Shown piece after piece: positions 10,313 through 21,597 of a DNA stretch of 64,000 nt. The stretch spans positions 310,001 through 374,000 of the forward strand of contig NW_026611614.1 of assembly GCF_028009165.1 (NCBI RefSeq). The letters are read 5' to 3'. Position numbers and translations under genes: made by a program. The notes beneath the pieces are model-generated. The model made no database searches, had not been told where the DNA came from, and worked only from the letters and a program-made list of their open reading frames with translations. Origin of the DNA: Akanthomyces muscarius. Taxonomy: Eukaryota; Ascomycota; Sordariomycetes; Hypocreales; Cordycipitaceae. Each line of letters opens with the position of its first letter. Positions within the stretch are counted from its first letter, which is position 1.

Positions 10313-11197
10313 ATGAGCGGTCGAGGATCATACACCTCGCGCTCGTACAGCGAAGAAGTTGTGTTGCCTATGGGAGTTACTGAGCAACAAGGTACTCTTC
10401 AGTACCATGACGCTTATGGAAACCCCACGGGCACTACAATAAGCGCGGACATCTCGGCACAGATCTACAAAAACTTCTTCTTTGGCCGAGAACATTACAC
10501 ATGCTATCGTAGGAACTACATGGCATGCATTTGCTCGTATGAGCTAACGCCCTACTTTCCTGGAGTGCAAATACACTTCACACCAATGGGCAGCGTGGAA
10601 ACGTTACCTATTGTAGGATTTGCAATGAGCGTCACGGCGTGTGTTTCTACGGACCCGCATCAAGACGTGATCATCCTCCAGCACACCTCAAAGCGCAACA
10701 AGGGACCAATTGCTCAACCAGGAAGGCAATCACTGGCTCCTAAAAACAAACAAACCTTAGGGACACCGCCTTATATGTGTGGCAATTTTCATGAGGCTGC
10801 TCAAGTGGCGCGTCCGATCCTACCGACAGAGCACAACTTTGATCGCATCCAGTTCAAGACGGCGACTGCTAACAACGGGCAACGCAACGCTCGCAACACT
10901 CGCCAGCAATGTTACCAGATGGTCGTCGAGCTGTGGGGAGATCTGGGGCCTGGCAACCCCAACCGCCGCTGGGCCAAGCTCGCGATCCAGAGGTCGTGCG
11001 AGGTTGTCGTACGAGGACGATCGCCAATGTACTACCAAGAGAAGCGACGCGAGAACTCGGGTAGTGGCGGCGGTAGCGGACCATCGCTGCACGGGAACTA
11101 CGACGGCAGCGACTACAGCACCTTCTTATTGGTCTACGGTAGCCACCCTGCAGCGTTCCCGGTACTCCCCAATCCACTCAATATTTTACCTCGATAG
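10313..11197 (+). CDS. VIB-1/NDT80 (PhoG-like) transcription factor, truncated
   Basis: 294 residues if the ATG at 10313 (MSGRGSYTSR) is used. An upstream open stretch and a good 3' splice site (TTCTTGCAG, ending 10137) allow an N-terminal extension from another exon. The NDT80 DNA-binding domain (an Ig-like fold with basic loops) spans about residues 40-245. Visible blocks are YTCYRRNYMACICSYELTP (62-80), GFAMSVTA (102-109), QHTSKRNKGPI (123-133), FDRIQFKTATANNG (176-189) and VVVRGRSPMYYQ (231-242). In Neurospora and Aspergillus this family (VIB-1, XprG) controls heterokaryon-incompatibility genes, protease secretion and starvation responses. Those proteins exceed 550 residues, while this one stops 50 residues after the domain, so the usual long activation tail is absent. 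It could act as a competitor of the full-length factor or be a decaying copy. Confidence 0.8.
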   Translation: MSGRGSYTSRSYSEEVVLPMGVTEQQGTLQYHDAYGNPTGTTISADISAQIYKNFFFGREHYTCYRRNYMACICSYELTPYFPGVQIHFTPMGSVETLPIVGFAMSVTACVSTDPHQDVIILQHTSKRNKGPIAQPGRQSLAPKNKQTLGTPPYMCGNFHEAAQVARPILPTEHNFDRIQFKTATANNGQRNARNTRQQCYQMVVELWGDLGPGNPNRRWAKLAIQRSCEVVVRGRSPMYYQEKRRENSGSGGGSGPSLHGNYDGSDYSTFLLVYGSHPAAFPVLPNPLNILPR

Positions 11198-12276
11198 GAA
11201 CTGAAGAAGGTGTGTGGTCTCTACTAAGCCGTAGGCTGGCTTATAAATGATGCTAGTAGTACACATATTATGATATGGACAATGCTGTATCTATACGTCC
11301 CCTCATAATATTGTCGTGCTGTGCAACAGTCCGTATCAAAATGCGCCTGGTGAAAGCTGGTAATATTGTAATGTGTTATTGATACAACTATTACAGGAGT
11401 AAACTGAATTAGGTATGTATCCTGTTTATTGATAATTTCTATCAGGCAAGGATTTGCTCAGATATCCAACCCCACTGGGCCCATTTTCGTTGGATTGGCT
11501 CGTTTTCTTGCACACACGACGTGCGAGTGTCACGATGAATGGGGGTTTCCGTGGATTCTACATGTTGCATCGCGTATGCTATCACGAGACTATGAAGGTA
11601 TCGGCACCCCCGCGCCACCTATTTCGGCCTTGACTGGAGCACCTATCACCCGCAATAAACTCGAACACATCATGATTTCGGCTCGGGTTACCTGCTGGCC
11701 GACAGACTATGATGACAGTCAATATCGCTAACCTCTCCGAGCCTTGACATCGAACCGAGTTCCAGGTGCGCCGGTAAATCTGTTTGTGACTGCTGTGTTA
11801 AAATCACTACAAAGAAAACAGCATCTCTAAAATAGCAAAGGCATTATTTTGACTGCTCAAATGCAACCCACGGCGTTTCCGGCAGATGGCCACTGTTTCT
11901 TATTGGGCACCTAACACAGATACAGCTATGTGCGGCAATTGTTTGCCCGCAATTTCTCTTATAATTGGCTTAAATTTACAATTGGATCCATTACTCTACC
12001 CAGTGCGCTACCGTGACGCTGCTATTCTAGATATGCCGCCGCCCGTAAAAGGTCCCGCCTCTAACTTGGAAGCCCGGGTGGAAAGATCGATGTGTGCCCA
12101 AGATTCAAAGCTCCCTGCCGGCCTCAACTAGGCTGCAGCCAGACTCACTAACAGCGCCTTTGAAAAAAGCTAAATACAGAATTCTTGGTTATAATAGTAA
12201 GACCTAGAGCTCCCAGACCAGATAAGTAATCTTCTGGCAACAGACCAAACACTCTCGTTCTTCTACAGTATCGATT
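11198..12276. other. Spacer without convincing gene
   Basis: Short ORFs only (100 codons or fewer). No repeat or RNA gene seen. Confidence 0.35.
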
Positions 12277-12639
12277 ATGGAGGCAGAAATGGAGAAATGG
12301 ACAATTTGCTATCGCAAGCCTGGCGGTCTTCTCGTACGACTAGGCTTGCCAAATGACGACGTCGAAATCTTGTCCTTGCGGTCTTACAAGATGTCTGGAC
12401 GTATACGCGCACCATACTTTCATCAGGACATCAGACAAATGCAAGAACTTGATAAGCCTATTCGCGCTGCGGTACAGATGGTGTTAGAGCTAGGCGAAAG
12501 GAAAAGGTTCCATCATCGTGGTGGCTTTGTCACTTTCACTTTGTTGCCATTTCCCAAGCTATATGGCAACGGTCTATACGAGTGTCACTTTTTTCTAATA
12601 AAGACGGCTGAGAATATGGAGAGAAGAGCTTTAGCGTAG
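12277..12639 (+). CDS. Small hypothetical protein
   Basis: ORF of 120 residues from an ATG. The protein is mixed charged and hydrophobic, with an ELGERKRFHHRGGFVTFTLLP segment near the middle. It has no signal peptide, TM segment or known motif. Even composition over its whole length and the absence of a competing ORF make it plausible. It could also be a chance ORF. Confidence 0.35.
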   Translation: MEAEMEKWTICYRKPGGLLVRLGLPNDDVEILSLRSYKMSGRIRAPYFHQDIRQMQELDKPIRAAVQMVLELGERKRFHHRGGFVTFTLLPFPKLYGNGLYECHFFLIKTAENMERRALA

Positions 12640-13084
12640 TGGCGATACTTTTGACCCATCACGAGCGCACTTTCTTTCTGCGTCTTTGTTCAGGCAATTA
12701 AGACTTGAAAGCATTGCCAAAATCCATGTCACGGACCTGATACATATAGTGAACTTTAGAGATGTTTGGCCTCGTCGGCTACCATTGCTAGATTTTATGG
12801 TCTCCCTGACTGAGTAATTAACCTAACGCTACCAATCCTCACACCCTTTGCTACCCAGCAATGTGCCTGCAAACACTACGAGCACACTCGACGATGGCCA
12901 TTCTTTTGTAGCACTCCGTCTATTAAAGATAATGCTCAACGGTTCAATCCTGGTATTCCGACTTACACTGTTTATGAGCTTCAGAGCTATGCTGAGCCGT
13001 GATCCGAACTTGGCGTTTATGCAGGCCCCTGACGGTGGTGGGTCTGCGCAGCAACTTTGGCTCCTACATTTGCCGCCTGAAATG

Positions 13085-13790
13085 GCACCTAGACTCTCCA
13101 AACTCCGTCAAAAGAGCTTAAAAGCGCCATCGTGAGCAAACTCAAAGGTAATAAGACAATGTGTGATGAAGAAATCGCCCGAGAAGTTGCTTGCTGCAGC
13201 ACACGGCACGATCGATGCACCGTCCAACCCTGTCGGCCGGCCGAGAGAAATCACAGAGAACATGAGCCTTTCATTGCAGGCCAAGCTGAACGAGTGCTCA
13301 GGTATGAGTCAGCAAGCCTAGGCAAATTATCTTTATGAGGAGCAAGGTGTTTGTGTGTCGAGAGCAACCGTCGGTCGGTGGGCCAAGAGGACAAGATGGT
13401 CGCGGAAAGTAATTGCTATCTTTGCCACGGAGCAGAACTGTTGGTACAGATAGGTACGTATTAATACGATAGTTGGTGATAGAATAGGTTTATTCGTGGT
13501 GTTGTTAGTCTATTGTACAATACTCGTTTGTAGTCACCCAGAACTCTGTGGTGGCCATCGTACAAAAGTGGGTCAATCCATGGTTCTGGCCAATGAGAGG
13601 GCTCCGTTCAGGCCCTCTGCCAGTCACTGCCACCAGAGGGTGGGCAGGCTGCAACAAGAACCCAATCCTTCGAGACGATTGCATCTACAGGCGATCAAAT
13701 TTCGAAGCAGAGCAGATAGTAATCCTAGATGAGAGTGGAGACGATCGTAGCGTAGCGATTCCGAAGAAGGGCTATGTACCTGTAGGCGCG
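13085..13790 (+). pseudogene. Tc1/mariner-like (DDE_3) transposase relic
   Basis: Fragments in shifting frames together resemble a fungal Tc1/mariner transposase. There is an N-terminal helix-turn-helix part (DEEIAREVACCSTR at 13150-13200), then a NPVGRPREIT linker and a second helix-turn-helix segment ending CVSRATVGRWAKRTRWSRK (about 13350-13410), interrupted by an in-frame TAG at about 13319. A catalytic block EQIVILDESGDDRSVAI with the first DDE aspartate follows at about 13700-13755, then GYVPVGA. At least one frameshift, one nonsense codon and a deletion between HTH and DDE are visible, and the rest of the catalytic domain is missing. Confidence 0.65.
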
Positions 13791-13794
13791 ATGA

Positions 13795-14289
13795 TACTCA
13801 AGTTGTTCGAACTTTGGCGGCGTCGCTTGCGTGCATTCGTTCCTTTTCTTCTCGGCGTTCACGGTCGCACTCATCATAGAGTAATAGATTGCGAAAGGTT
13901 TCTGGGACATCGTCATGCCCGTTGAGAGGTTTTCCTGACTGTAAATGATCGGCAAGCATTTTCACGTGGTGAGGATGGAGTGGATAGTGTTGACCTTCGA
14001 ACTACCAGCAGTGATCACTGCCGTTTTTACACGGGGGGGCAGGGCACCTCATAAGCACGAACGCTTTTCTTATACAGACGCTACGGCTGAGAAAGGCCCC
14101 ATCTCCGATTCTGGCTTGCAGATCCTCCAGTTGATTGGCCGTTTCGCCCCCTTTGGCCGCTTTGCTGCTCTCGATATACGTGCTTTCAAATGTTATGGTA
14201 ATCGTGACCAAATTCCTCTTCTTGCCTGTATTTGGTAGCTCATTCCAGTCACGAAGACGCCTCTCGATAACTGGCCAGCTGATGTCCAA
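13795..14289 (-). pseudogene. Relic of a repetitive fungal ORF (CPGPPC...CW / LRTHH-type)
   Basis: Minus-strand pieces read VLMRCPAPPCKNGSDHCW (about 14010-14060), and after an in-frame stop HPHHVKMLADHLQSGKPLNGHDDVPE (about 13880-13980) and LLLYDECDRERREEKERMHA (to about 13820). From memory, many filamentous fungi carry a multicopy protein with the order CPGPPC, HCW, KKHYKLRTHH and HDDVPE, usually in repeat-rich DNA. I cannot assign a biochemical role. It abuts the Tc1-like relic tail-to-tail at about 13790. Confidence 0.5.
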
Positions 14290-14649
14290 GTTTGATCAAC
14301 GCTTGCGAAATGGACCGGCGCTACGATGTGTGGTAGACATAACAATTTCTGTATCGTCAACCCTACACGTTTTCTTCGCAGTTGCCTCGTCTAGTTTTGT
14401 TTGCAGGAGACGCTCTCAAAACCGGCGTAGCGACATCTGGATGCCGGTCTCTGGTTCACCTGCTCGTCGTCGACGGTTGATGGACAATTTCCACTCGACA
14501 TTCTAGGGTTAACGAGGCTAAATGTCCTGCATGCAACCCGTATCTCGGAAGCCTCGGCTGCAGTCAGGCAAATTTTCCTGAACGTTCGCCTATCAATATA
14601 AATACTCATCACATGGAGATAAGTACAAATACCAGTACTTAAAGACATT

Positions 14650-14943
14650 TTATCCCCAACTAGCTATCCAGTGTACTGCATCTTTTAGAACAGCACTTCT
14701 TGTCACTACTTTTTGAGGGGTCCACGCTTGGATCACACTGTACGTTAGCCACTTGCCCCAACCCGGCACTGTTTACACCAGAACACTGTCAGTTAAGGTA
14801 CCTTTGAAGTTTTCACCCTATATACGGATTACAAGATGAACCTATGAATACTTATTATATATTACTACATCTTAAACTTAGCAAGGTACTTGATTTAAAG
14901 CTGAAGGGCTAGTTTGCTAGTATTCTATAAGAGGATATCGATA
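14650..14943. other. Spacer
   Basis: AT-rich and without an ORF of note. One TACCAGTA motif lies at its left edge (about 14631). Confidence 0.4.
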
Positions 14944-14946
14944 TTT

Positions 14947-15549
14947 TTAACAGTTTTCAGCTATCCGATGCTGTGTAGACGTGCCGTCACCCTCGCTAGT
15001 TTCCTCCTTGTCATGGCCCAAGTCGTCCGCGAATCGCTCCAAAAACTTTCCCAGAGTATCCTTTATTTGTCCAATAGAAGTGGTGATGTTCAAAAAACTG
15101 TCATCTACTTGCTGCGCCATGTTGGCAAGCTGAACATCGTGATTAGTCATGCCACTTCTTTGTAAAATTTGCAACTGGATCACTGCCAGCTCAAGTCCTT
15201 CGACGCGAGAGTATAGTGGTTGCCTTTGAGAAATTAGAGCAGTTCGTCAAAAAATGTTACCAGTTCACCTTGTGTCACTTGTTTCCACCTCGGTCGGGTG
15301 AAGTCCGCAATGGAGGCAGTGTTGATTAGTGTCCCGCGGCAGGCTTATTGGAGGCTGATTGCCAAGGAGCGTGTCCGACCGACAGCTTTGTGTTAAGAGC
15401 GAATCGCTACTTCCAACTGCTGGCAGCTGATCAGCTGCATGAGATTGCGAAACGAAGTCGCTAAACGAGACGATACTGGGCACAAGGTGCACGTGATTGT
15501 GTTTGTTGGACGCTGTTTCTATGGCCGCTTGTGGAGCGGCTGGGTGCAT
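14947..15549 (-). CDS. Two-exon hypothetical protein with coiled coil
   Basis: Exons are 15549-15269 and 15223-14947 (281+277 bp, 185 residues), with a 45-bp intron (GTGAAC...CTCAAAG) that joins in phase as ACA-AG|G. The first half is Ser/His/Gln-rich with one CxxC (about residues 79-82). The second half, from about residue 104, is helical with heptad-like spacing (LELAVIQLQILQ, then QVDDSFLNITTSIGQIKDTLGKFLERF) and ends in an acidic tail. No family was recognised. The short intron and the lack of an external anchor keep confidence moderate. Confidence 0.45.
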
Positions 15550-15923
15550 GTTGAAGAGCGCTATCCTGCTGTTCAAAGTAGACTTGAGGCTTTATGTAGT
15601 GTGACCAACTTTAATTCTAGGACTTTAAACAACTTTTAGTAATTTCTGCCCTACGAATGTTGCTGCTTTCAATCCACAGAGCACGCCATAGGTTAGGGAA
15701 CATGCGGATTTAAATACTCAAGCAAACTATTCAGCTTCCGCTATATCTGAACACCAGCAGGTCAGCACGGATTAGTTTCTGGCGGAGACGCATTGCTGTT
15801 CTCAGTTATCACGAGCTGAGGCGCGCTTACCGTCTCTAAATACCCACCAGTGGTCCTTTGAGCTAAATTTAGAGGTCTTTATTTCACGCGTGTAGTCCTA
15901 ACATCACCCTGTGACTCTACCAA

Positions 15924-16178
15924 CTACCTCAAGTAGACCCATGTTTCCACATTAGGAAGCCCGTTAAAACTATTGCTGGGCTTTAGAAGTCGGGAAAGCA
16001 TAGTACTAGTGAGTAGAGGGTCGAGAAAATCTTCTCTATCTTCCCCCTTCCTTCGTACTGACTTCTTCTGACAGTTTTCTGTAACAGTACAAGCGTTTTC
16101 TTTTCCACCAGCTGTTGATATTGCCAAGACTGGGTTGTTTATCTTGAAGGGCTTGCGCATGGTCACTAAGCGAGTCAT
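15924..16178 (-). CDS. Small hypothetical ORF
   Basis: 84 residues from the first ATG. Basic, with an NCQKKSVRRKGEDRED stretch. No motif. It may be an exon of a larger gene or a chance ORF. Confidence 0.22.
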   Translation of the reverse strand: MTRLVTMRKPFKINNPVLAISTAGGKENACTVTENCQKKSVRRKGEDREDFLDPLLTSTMLSRLLKPSNSFNGLPNVETWVYLR

Positions 16179-16211
16179 ATTATTCGAAATTGAGAGCGTG
16201 AGAGGGGCCAA

Positions 16212-18233
16212 CGATGAGTGAGAACGAGGACAATGGCATTGCTTCTAACGGTCTTTAAAGGTTTTATACTACTGCTCACAATATCTAGCGCAGTAGAGTT
16301 GATTTGATGTCTGAGCTTGTAGATGAGGGCGCAGATGAAGGGAGCAGCAACCCGGCTCAACAGAAGAGCGAGAGGCCCGATACGCCAAGGCCAAGATTGC
16401 CGGTTGATGAGCAACAAACGATAGTTTGAAACCCATTTTAGTGCTACTGGCCAAATTCTATTCCAATAGCTAGTTTACTACTACACGAACGGTATCCGTT
16501 GGAGCTCCGCGTAGTTCCAAAGAGCGACGAGATCGACCGCGCTTCTTACTTGTCAATGTGATACAGGCAGCTGGTATTGTATACGCGCGTAATTCCGCGC
16601 TCTCATAAAAAGACGAAATGATTCATCATCAATAACATGGCTCTGAGCAGTAGTACGAATGAAGCGAAGTCTACGAGGTCTGATAGATCAACAGTAGCGA
16701 CAATCCAGAGCCCTCGAGAGCATTCGCTATTAAAGTACCAAGGTCTTGAAATAGCAACAGCGATCACTAAAGATAACTTATAGTAAAGTGACAAGTTTTG
16801 ACTGATGTACAAATATGTATGTGGTCCTGCTCAAGTCTGAGCCAACATTGATACGGCCAACCAATCTTCACGAGGGAACAAAAGAGGTCCACTGCTCGGG
16901 CACTTACTCGTGCCACGCCCCACCTTTCTGAAGCACGTTCTTCTTCGAAGAAGCACACACCACCCGAAGCCGCCGAAGTGGAGCGTGAGCATGAGTGTTT
17001 TCACCAGCGGGTTCCTTCCACTCACGCAACTGACTTGCCCGATGGCCATCAGGAAGTTCTTTGATAAGCAAATGCTAAGGCAAGGCAGAGGCGCGTTAAT
17101 GATGGCAACTATTCTCGAGACAGTCGATTCTGCCAACATTTTTTTTGCGCGTTGTGATAGTGTCCTGGTCATGAGGGACACCCTGGGGGGCTTGCAGCGG
17201 AGGAGGTTTTAAGTCACTTGCAGGGCTCCTGACCAACCACAGGGTCACAATTTATTAGGCACCTTATTATTAGGCTACCAGTAGCACAAGAAAATGCAGC
17301 TGTGGCTGAGTACCTGTGGCGCAAAAAAAATACCAAGACTACAGATTAGTACGCAGCTGAACTGGTAGATATCCCTGCTACATGTGTATCTTTAGGTACT
17401 TCGCAGTAGATCTCGTGACCTCAAACCTCTTCCTCCACTGCCAGAAGGATAGATAATAAGTATTGGCGTGAGCGTGCTGAGTGGCAGAGCGCCCGAACAA
17501 AGAACTTATTTGCAGGGTAGGTGTGCGGGCAGGTAGGCTAGGGCAGTATGTCGCACGGACCCCCCGGGCCGCTGTCCCTTTGGGCACTGCGGGGATCCTG
17601 GCACAGGAATTGATAACTCAGTCCTCATCTCATCATGATAGCCCGAATAGCAGTCGAAACGCAGGGGATAGGGGGGGAGGCATGGCGCTCACAAAAGTGT
17701 GGGCGGTCCCATCCTCTTAGTGGTGGTACTGGCATGTGTCATTTCTGAACTGACCCCGGGGGAGACCAGCGGGGCAGCGTTACCGAGTATCCGTACCTAG
17801 GCTATCCCTTATTTAAACACGCTAGCGTTAATCTGTACTCGGGGCTCTTCTAGCCAGTACCAGTACCTAGGTAGGTACCCACCTGGGCACTTGGCAACCA
17901 CCACCCAGGCGAGCAGCTACTACCGAGTACTACTCAGTACAGATTAACGAGTACAATACATACTACCTAGGTATCCTTGTATTCATCCCTGTGATATGCA
18001 CCCTGGCAGAAAAGGCACACGCGTGGAATGGATGTGTGGTGACAGGGACGGCGAGGAAAAATGCAAGTCATGTAATCTTTTACCGAGTGAGTGACTCACT
18101 TCTCAGCGCAACAGCTAATAAAGTAACGAGCATGGAAAAGGCCAGGTACGTGCCTCTCTCTATCTTAAGGCACGCTACACAGCATATAAAGAGTCAATTG
18201 TCCATTGGCACAGTCCTTTGCACCAACGGCAGA
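16212..18233. other. Spacer with short palindromic motifs
   Basis: ORFs on both strands at 16600-17210 lack motifs. TACCAGTA is near 17276. The palindrome TACCTAGGTA occurs at 17864-17873 and 17964-17973. The reading frame of the next gene is open from 17991, but upstream ATGs look non-coding. Confidence 0.35.
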
Positions 18234-19043
18234 ATGGAAAGCACAATAATCAATATCGCCACTCCCAGCACGAGTGGCCAGGAGTGCAATGGCGACAACG
18301 GCCGCGACGATTTCTACGGCCGCGGCCTAGAAGAAACTTCCAGCACCACGACCCTGGCAGCCGACAAGGACGACGACCACACCAGCAGCAGCAGTCTGGG
18401 AAACCTCGTCATGCAGCCCGCCACCCGGGAGCAGGTCCTGCAAACGTCCTACGAGCGCGTCCGGCGCTGGATTTCCACCGTCTGCTACGTTGCGCTGCCC
18501 AAGGACCGTCTCCCACCACGGAGCCGCATCAATAGCAACGCGTGGTTCGCGTCGCCCGAGTCTCTCACCCTGCTCAATAGCACCAGTGGCACCAATGCCC
18601 CCCGCGACCAGACGGTGCGCATGTTTCGTCCCGATGGCTACTTCCACCTCGCCTGTCCCTTCTTTGCCGCCGACCCAGAGCGCCACCGCTCATGCGTGCT
18701 CGAGGGCCGCGATCTGCAGAACATCGCTGCCGTTCTGCAGCACATCCGCGAGCACCATCCCTACAAGGCGTACTGCGCGCTCTGTCACCGCGACTTTGAC
18801 TTCCCCGAGGCGCGCGACGCGCACATGGCCGAGCAGTTGTGTCAGGCCCTAGACTACCCCGCACCCCAGGGGGATGCCTCCCGCAAGGGTGTTAGTGATG
18901 ACGAGGTGCGCCAGCTGCGCAAGACGGACCTGCGACATAGCCATAAGGGCGAGGCGGCGCGTTGGCGGCGCATCTACTGGGAGCTGTTCCCTGACCTGTG
19001 GGACGGCGACGAGGAGGACTATAATGAGGATGAGGATGAGGAT

Positions 19044-19097
<54 letters not shown>

Positions 19098-19529
19098 GAC
19101 GAGGACGAGGAGGATGGAGAGGCTAAGGACCAGATGGTCGACAAAGTAGCCTTGGACGACAATATGGACGGCGACGAAAATGCCATTTTGGGTAGGGACT
19201 GCGACCCGTACCTGCGCACCGGCAACGGCTATGCAGTCTCACTCGTGCACGACTTTTGGACCCAACACAGGAGGGATTGCGTAACGGCTGCGCTTGAGGC
19301 GTGTGGCCACGACATTGACGAGCTGTATGACGACGAGGCCCTCAAGGCGCTCTACCAGGTGACGCTCAAAGAGCTCATCAGCAAGATCTATCACGAATAC
19401 CACTTGACCGGATTCAATCCGAGCAAATCTTCAAAGCCAGCAGTCACTCTTACTGGCACTATCGCTGGCTGGCTGGCTGGCTGGCGCGCTGGCTGGCTGG
19501 CGACGAAGGGGGGCGGGTGGTTATATTAG
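18234..19529 (+). CDS. C2H2-like zinc finger protein with acidic repeat
   Basis: 431 residues if the ATG at 18234 (MESTIINIATPSTSGQ) is used. The frame is open to an ATG at 17991, but the later start fits the family and GC profile better. Core: FHLACPFFAADPERHRSC, about 15 residues later IAAVLQHIREHH, then YCALCHRDFDF and a second His region, that is paired Cys/His sets as in fungal C2H2-like proteins of unknown role. It is followed by RRIYWELFPDLWDG, a run of about 25 Asp/Glu pairs and a helical C-terminal domain (LVHDFWTQHRRDCV ... LKELISKIYHEY). In relatives known to me the last two blocks are adjacent, so the acidic run is an expansion. The last 20 residues derive from a CTGG microsatellite. 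The coding DNA is markedly more GC-rich than both flanks. Confidence 0.7.
19024..19112 (+). repeat. (GAGGAC)n/(GAGGAT)n microsatellite coding Glu-Asp
   Basis: About 15 hexamer units inside the zinc-finger-like gene, kept in frame. Confidence 0.9.
19468..19503 (+). repeat. (CTGG)n microsatellite
   Basis: CTGG units with a CGCG interruption that form the 3' end of the coding region. A short cluster of the same unit is at 20107-20122. Confidence 0.85.
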
Positions 19530-20875
19530 CATTGGCGCTATTGGATTGATGTTCTTCATCTTTTTCCTCTGTTGTTGGCTTTCTTTCTTTTTCGGACATT
19601 ATATTATACGCGCTGGTGTTGCTATCGCGACTAGTCCCAGAAGCGGACAGATTCGCATGTCGTCGTCGATTTGCGTCGAGCGCCGATTAGATTTTGTTGA
19701 TCTGGCCAGACAGCATTTGCCTCCCATCCCTAGAATAACTCCATTCAACACATTAGTTTCGTGCGTATTTCCTCTTCCCACTAGCTTTTTCAATGTCAAC
19801 CCCTATTTCGTTTTATTATTATCTCCTTTATTTGTCCCCTCCTCACTGTGCTGATCTCTCCGCCCGCGCGCACAGGCCTGTCTGTCGCCATCGGTCCAGT
19901 ACACCCTTACAAGCCCAGTACATTCCCATATCTTCTTTCTTTTTCCCTTTCGACTGCTGCGGAATTTCTTGCGTATCCGGGAGCAGCAGTGACATTTCCA
20001 GACGCATCGATGCGCCAAGCGGCCAGAAATCACGACCGGGGCGGGCCTCGCAAGCTGAACGCAGGGATGCTACGGGTGGATGCACACGCATCATCCCAGC
20101 ACGGCCCGGCTGGCTGGCTGGCACGACTGTGTACCTAAATAGTCACTTGTAGAGGCTCCTTGCAGGTATTTTTTCAGAGTTCCTATTAGAACACAGATCA
20201 GTTCTTTACAAAGTTAAAACTCTTTAGCAAATGTCAAGTGGATTAACCTGTGTCCTGTGTCCTGTAGAGAGAGTCCACAATGGACGCAAGGGTGAATGCT
20301 TGTCCCCCAGCAGATAGCTGTTTGTCAGAGCGATATCTGTACGGAGTACCAACACCTAATAAGGGTAACTTGGCTCGGGGCATCCCTGATAGGTAGTGGC
20401 TCTGGTACAAGCCGGGGTTGGCTACCGTAGAGGTGAAGCTGCTTGATTTAGGTCATCTGGGTCTGCTGCAGTGGACAGGTCTAATAAGCTAACTAGCTAA
20501 AAAGTGGTGACTTAACTACTAATTAGGCGAACCAGAGCCCTGCATTCAGTGACTGCAGCTGCAACACTATTCACTCATTATTTAGACCTAACTAGTAGTA
20601 AATTGTTTCGTTACTGTGGCCGACCAGTCACTTTTTTGTTACCCGCTTTTGCCATTGTGCATGATCAACGAGTCGAGGTTCCTTGCAAAGCCACCATGGT
20701 GGGTCAATCCCCTCTTGATGGACGAGTGACAACGACATCTCACAGTGTGGGTGTGGCAAATGTAGGTGCCCTCCCCTTTCTCGCCTCACGGAACAATTTT
20801 GTCATACAGCAATACATTTGCGAGACACTTTGCGCAAGGCAATGCAAATGCTACGTCAGACCCGTTTGTGCTGCC
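19530..20875. other. Spacer without supported gene
   Basis: A hydrophobic ORF at 19546-19854 and overlapping ORFs at 19793-20152 are compositional. Pyrimidine-rich patches at 19780-19960 may belong to UTR or promoter DNA. Confidence 0.35.
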
Positions 20876-21597
20876 ATGCCATCTTCCCGGGAGACGCAAT
20901 TCAAGAGGGCGGTATCGAGAAGGAGCAATCTAGGCAAGGTTGGTGCCAAAATGAATGACGCAGTACTTGTACTGGCCTCACATCAGAGCAAGAGCGGCGT
21001 CATACTGACACTATGTCGTGTTGATAGATTGCCCGTCGCGTGTATCGGCGTCTTGCCATTGCTAAACTTGAGATGGACCGTCGCTGGCAGGATCAGCCAA
21101 TGATTTCGGTTGAGCCTACAGTGGAACCCGCGCGCGGAAAAGAGATGCGCCCGAGTCACTCCATACAGCATCCTTATAGGACATTGGAAGGGCCTAACAT
21201 TTCTCTCTGCCTCGCACCCGACGCCCTCGCTTCGAGCAATGACGAGTTGCTGCCTCGCACCCCTATACGGCAGAATCCACCCCTTGTCGCTACGTTCAAC
21301 GATAGCAACAACGGTGGCAGTACTGACGGAGGCGAGTCAGATGCACGGATGATGAAGGTTTTTGGTCAAGGGATGCTGGGTTATCTACCAGCGCCTTTCA
21401 TGAGCGACGATCTTGATCTGGAGCCAATTGCGACAGAGCAAGATAGCCTTCCTCCGCCACGGACCCCAGAGAAGAATTTTAGGCTTGCCGAGTTCGTCAA
21501 CATCTCAAGAGGATCAGCAAAACGATCAACAGAAAGACTCAAAATCGACAACTTGTACCGCCCTCGGCCCAAGATCTTGATAAAAAGCGCTCAGTGA
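20876..21597 (+). CDS. Two-exon hypothetical protein
   Basis: Exons are 20876-20938 and 21028-21597 (63+570 bp, 210 residues). The intron of 89 bp is GTTGGT...CTGAC...GATAG and joins in phase 0. The N-terminus is strongly basic and helical (SRRSNLGK|IARRVYRRLAIAKLEMDRRW). The rest is proline- and acid-rich and looks disordered, with a PPPRTPEKNFRLAEFV segment and a basic C-terminus (RPRPKILIKSAQ). No family was recognised; a nuclear or nucleic-acid-binding role is a guess from charge. The intron is inferred from phase and helix continuity, and without it the ORF would start at 21073. Confidence 0.5.

Noticed and set aside
12935..12960. Possible tRNA B box (GGTTCAATCC)
   Set aside because: No A box at suitable distance and no acceptor pairing.
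20549..20875. N-terminal part of the 184-codon ORF as coding
   Set aside because: Lacks motif. The ATG at 20876 with a spliced continuation gives a more coherent protein.
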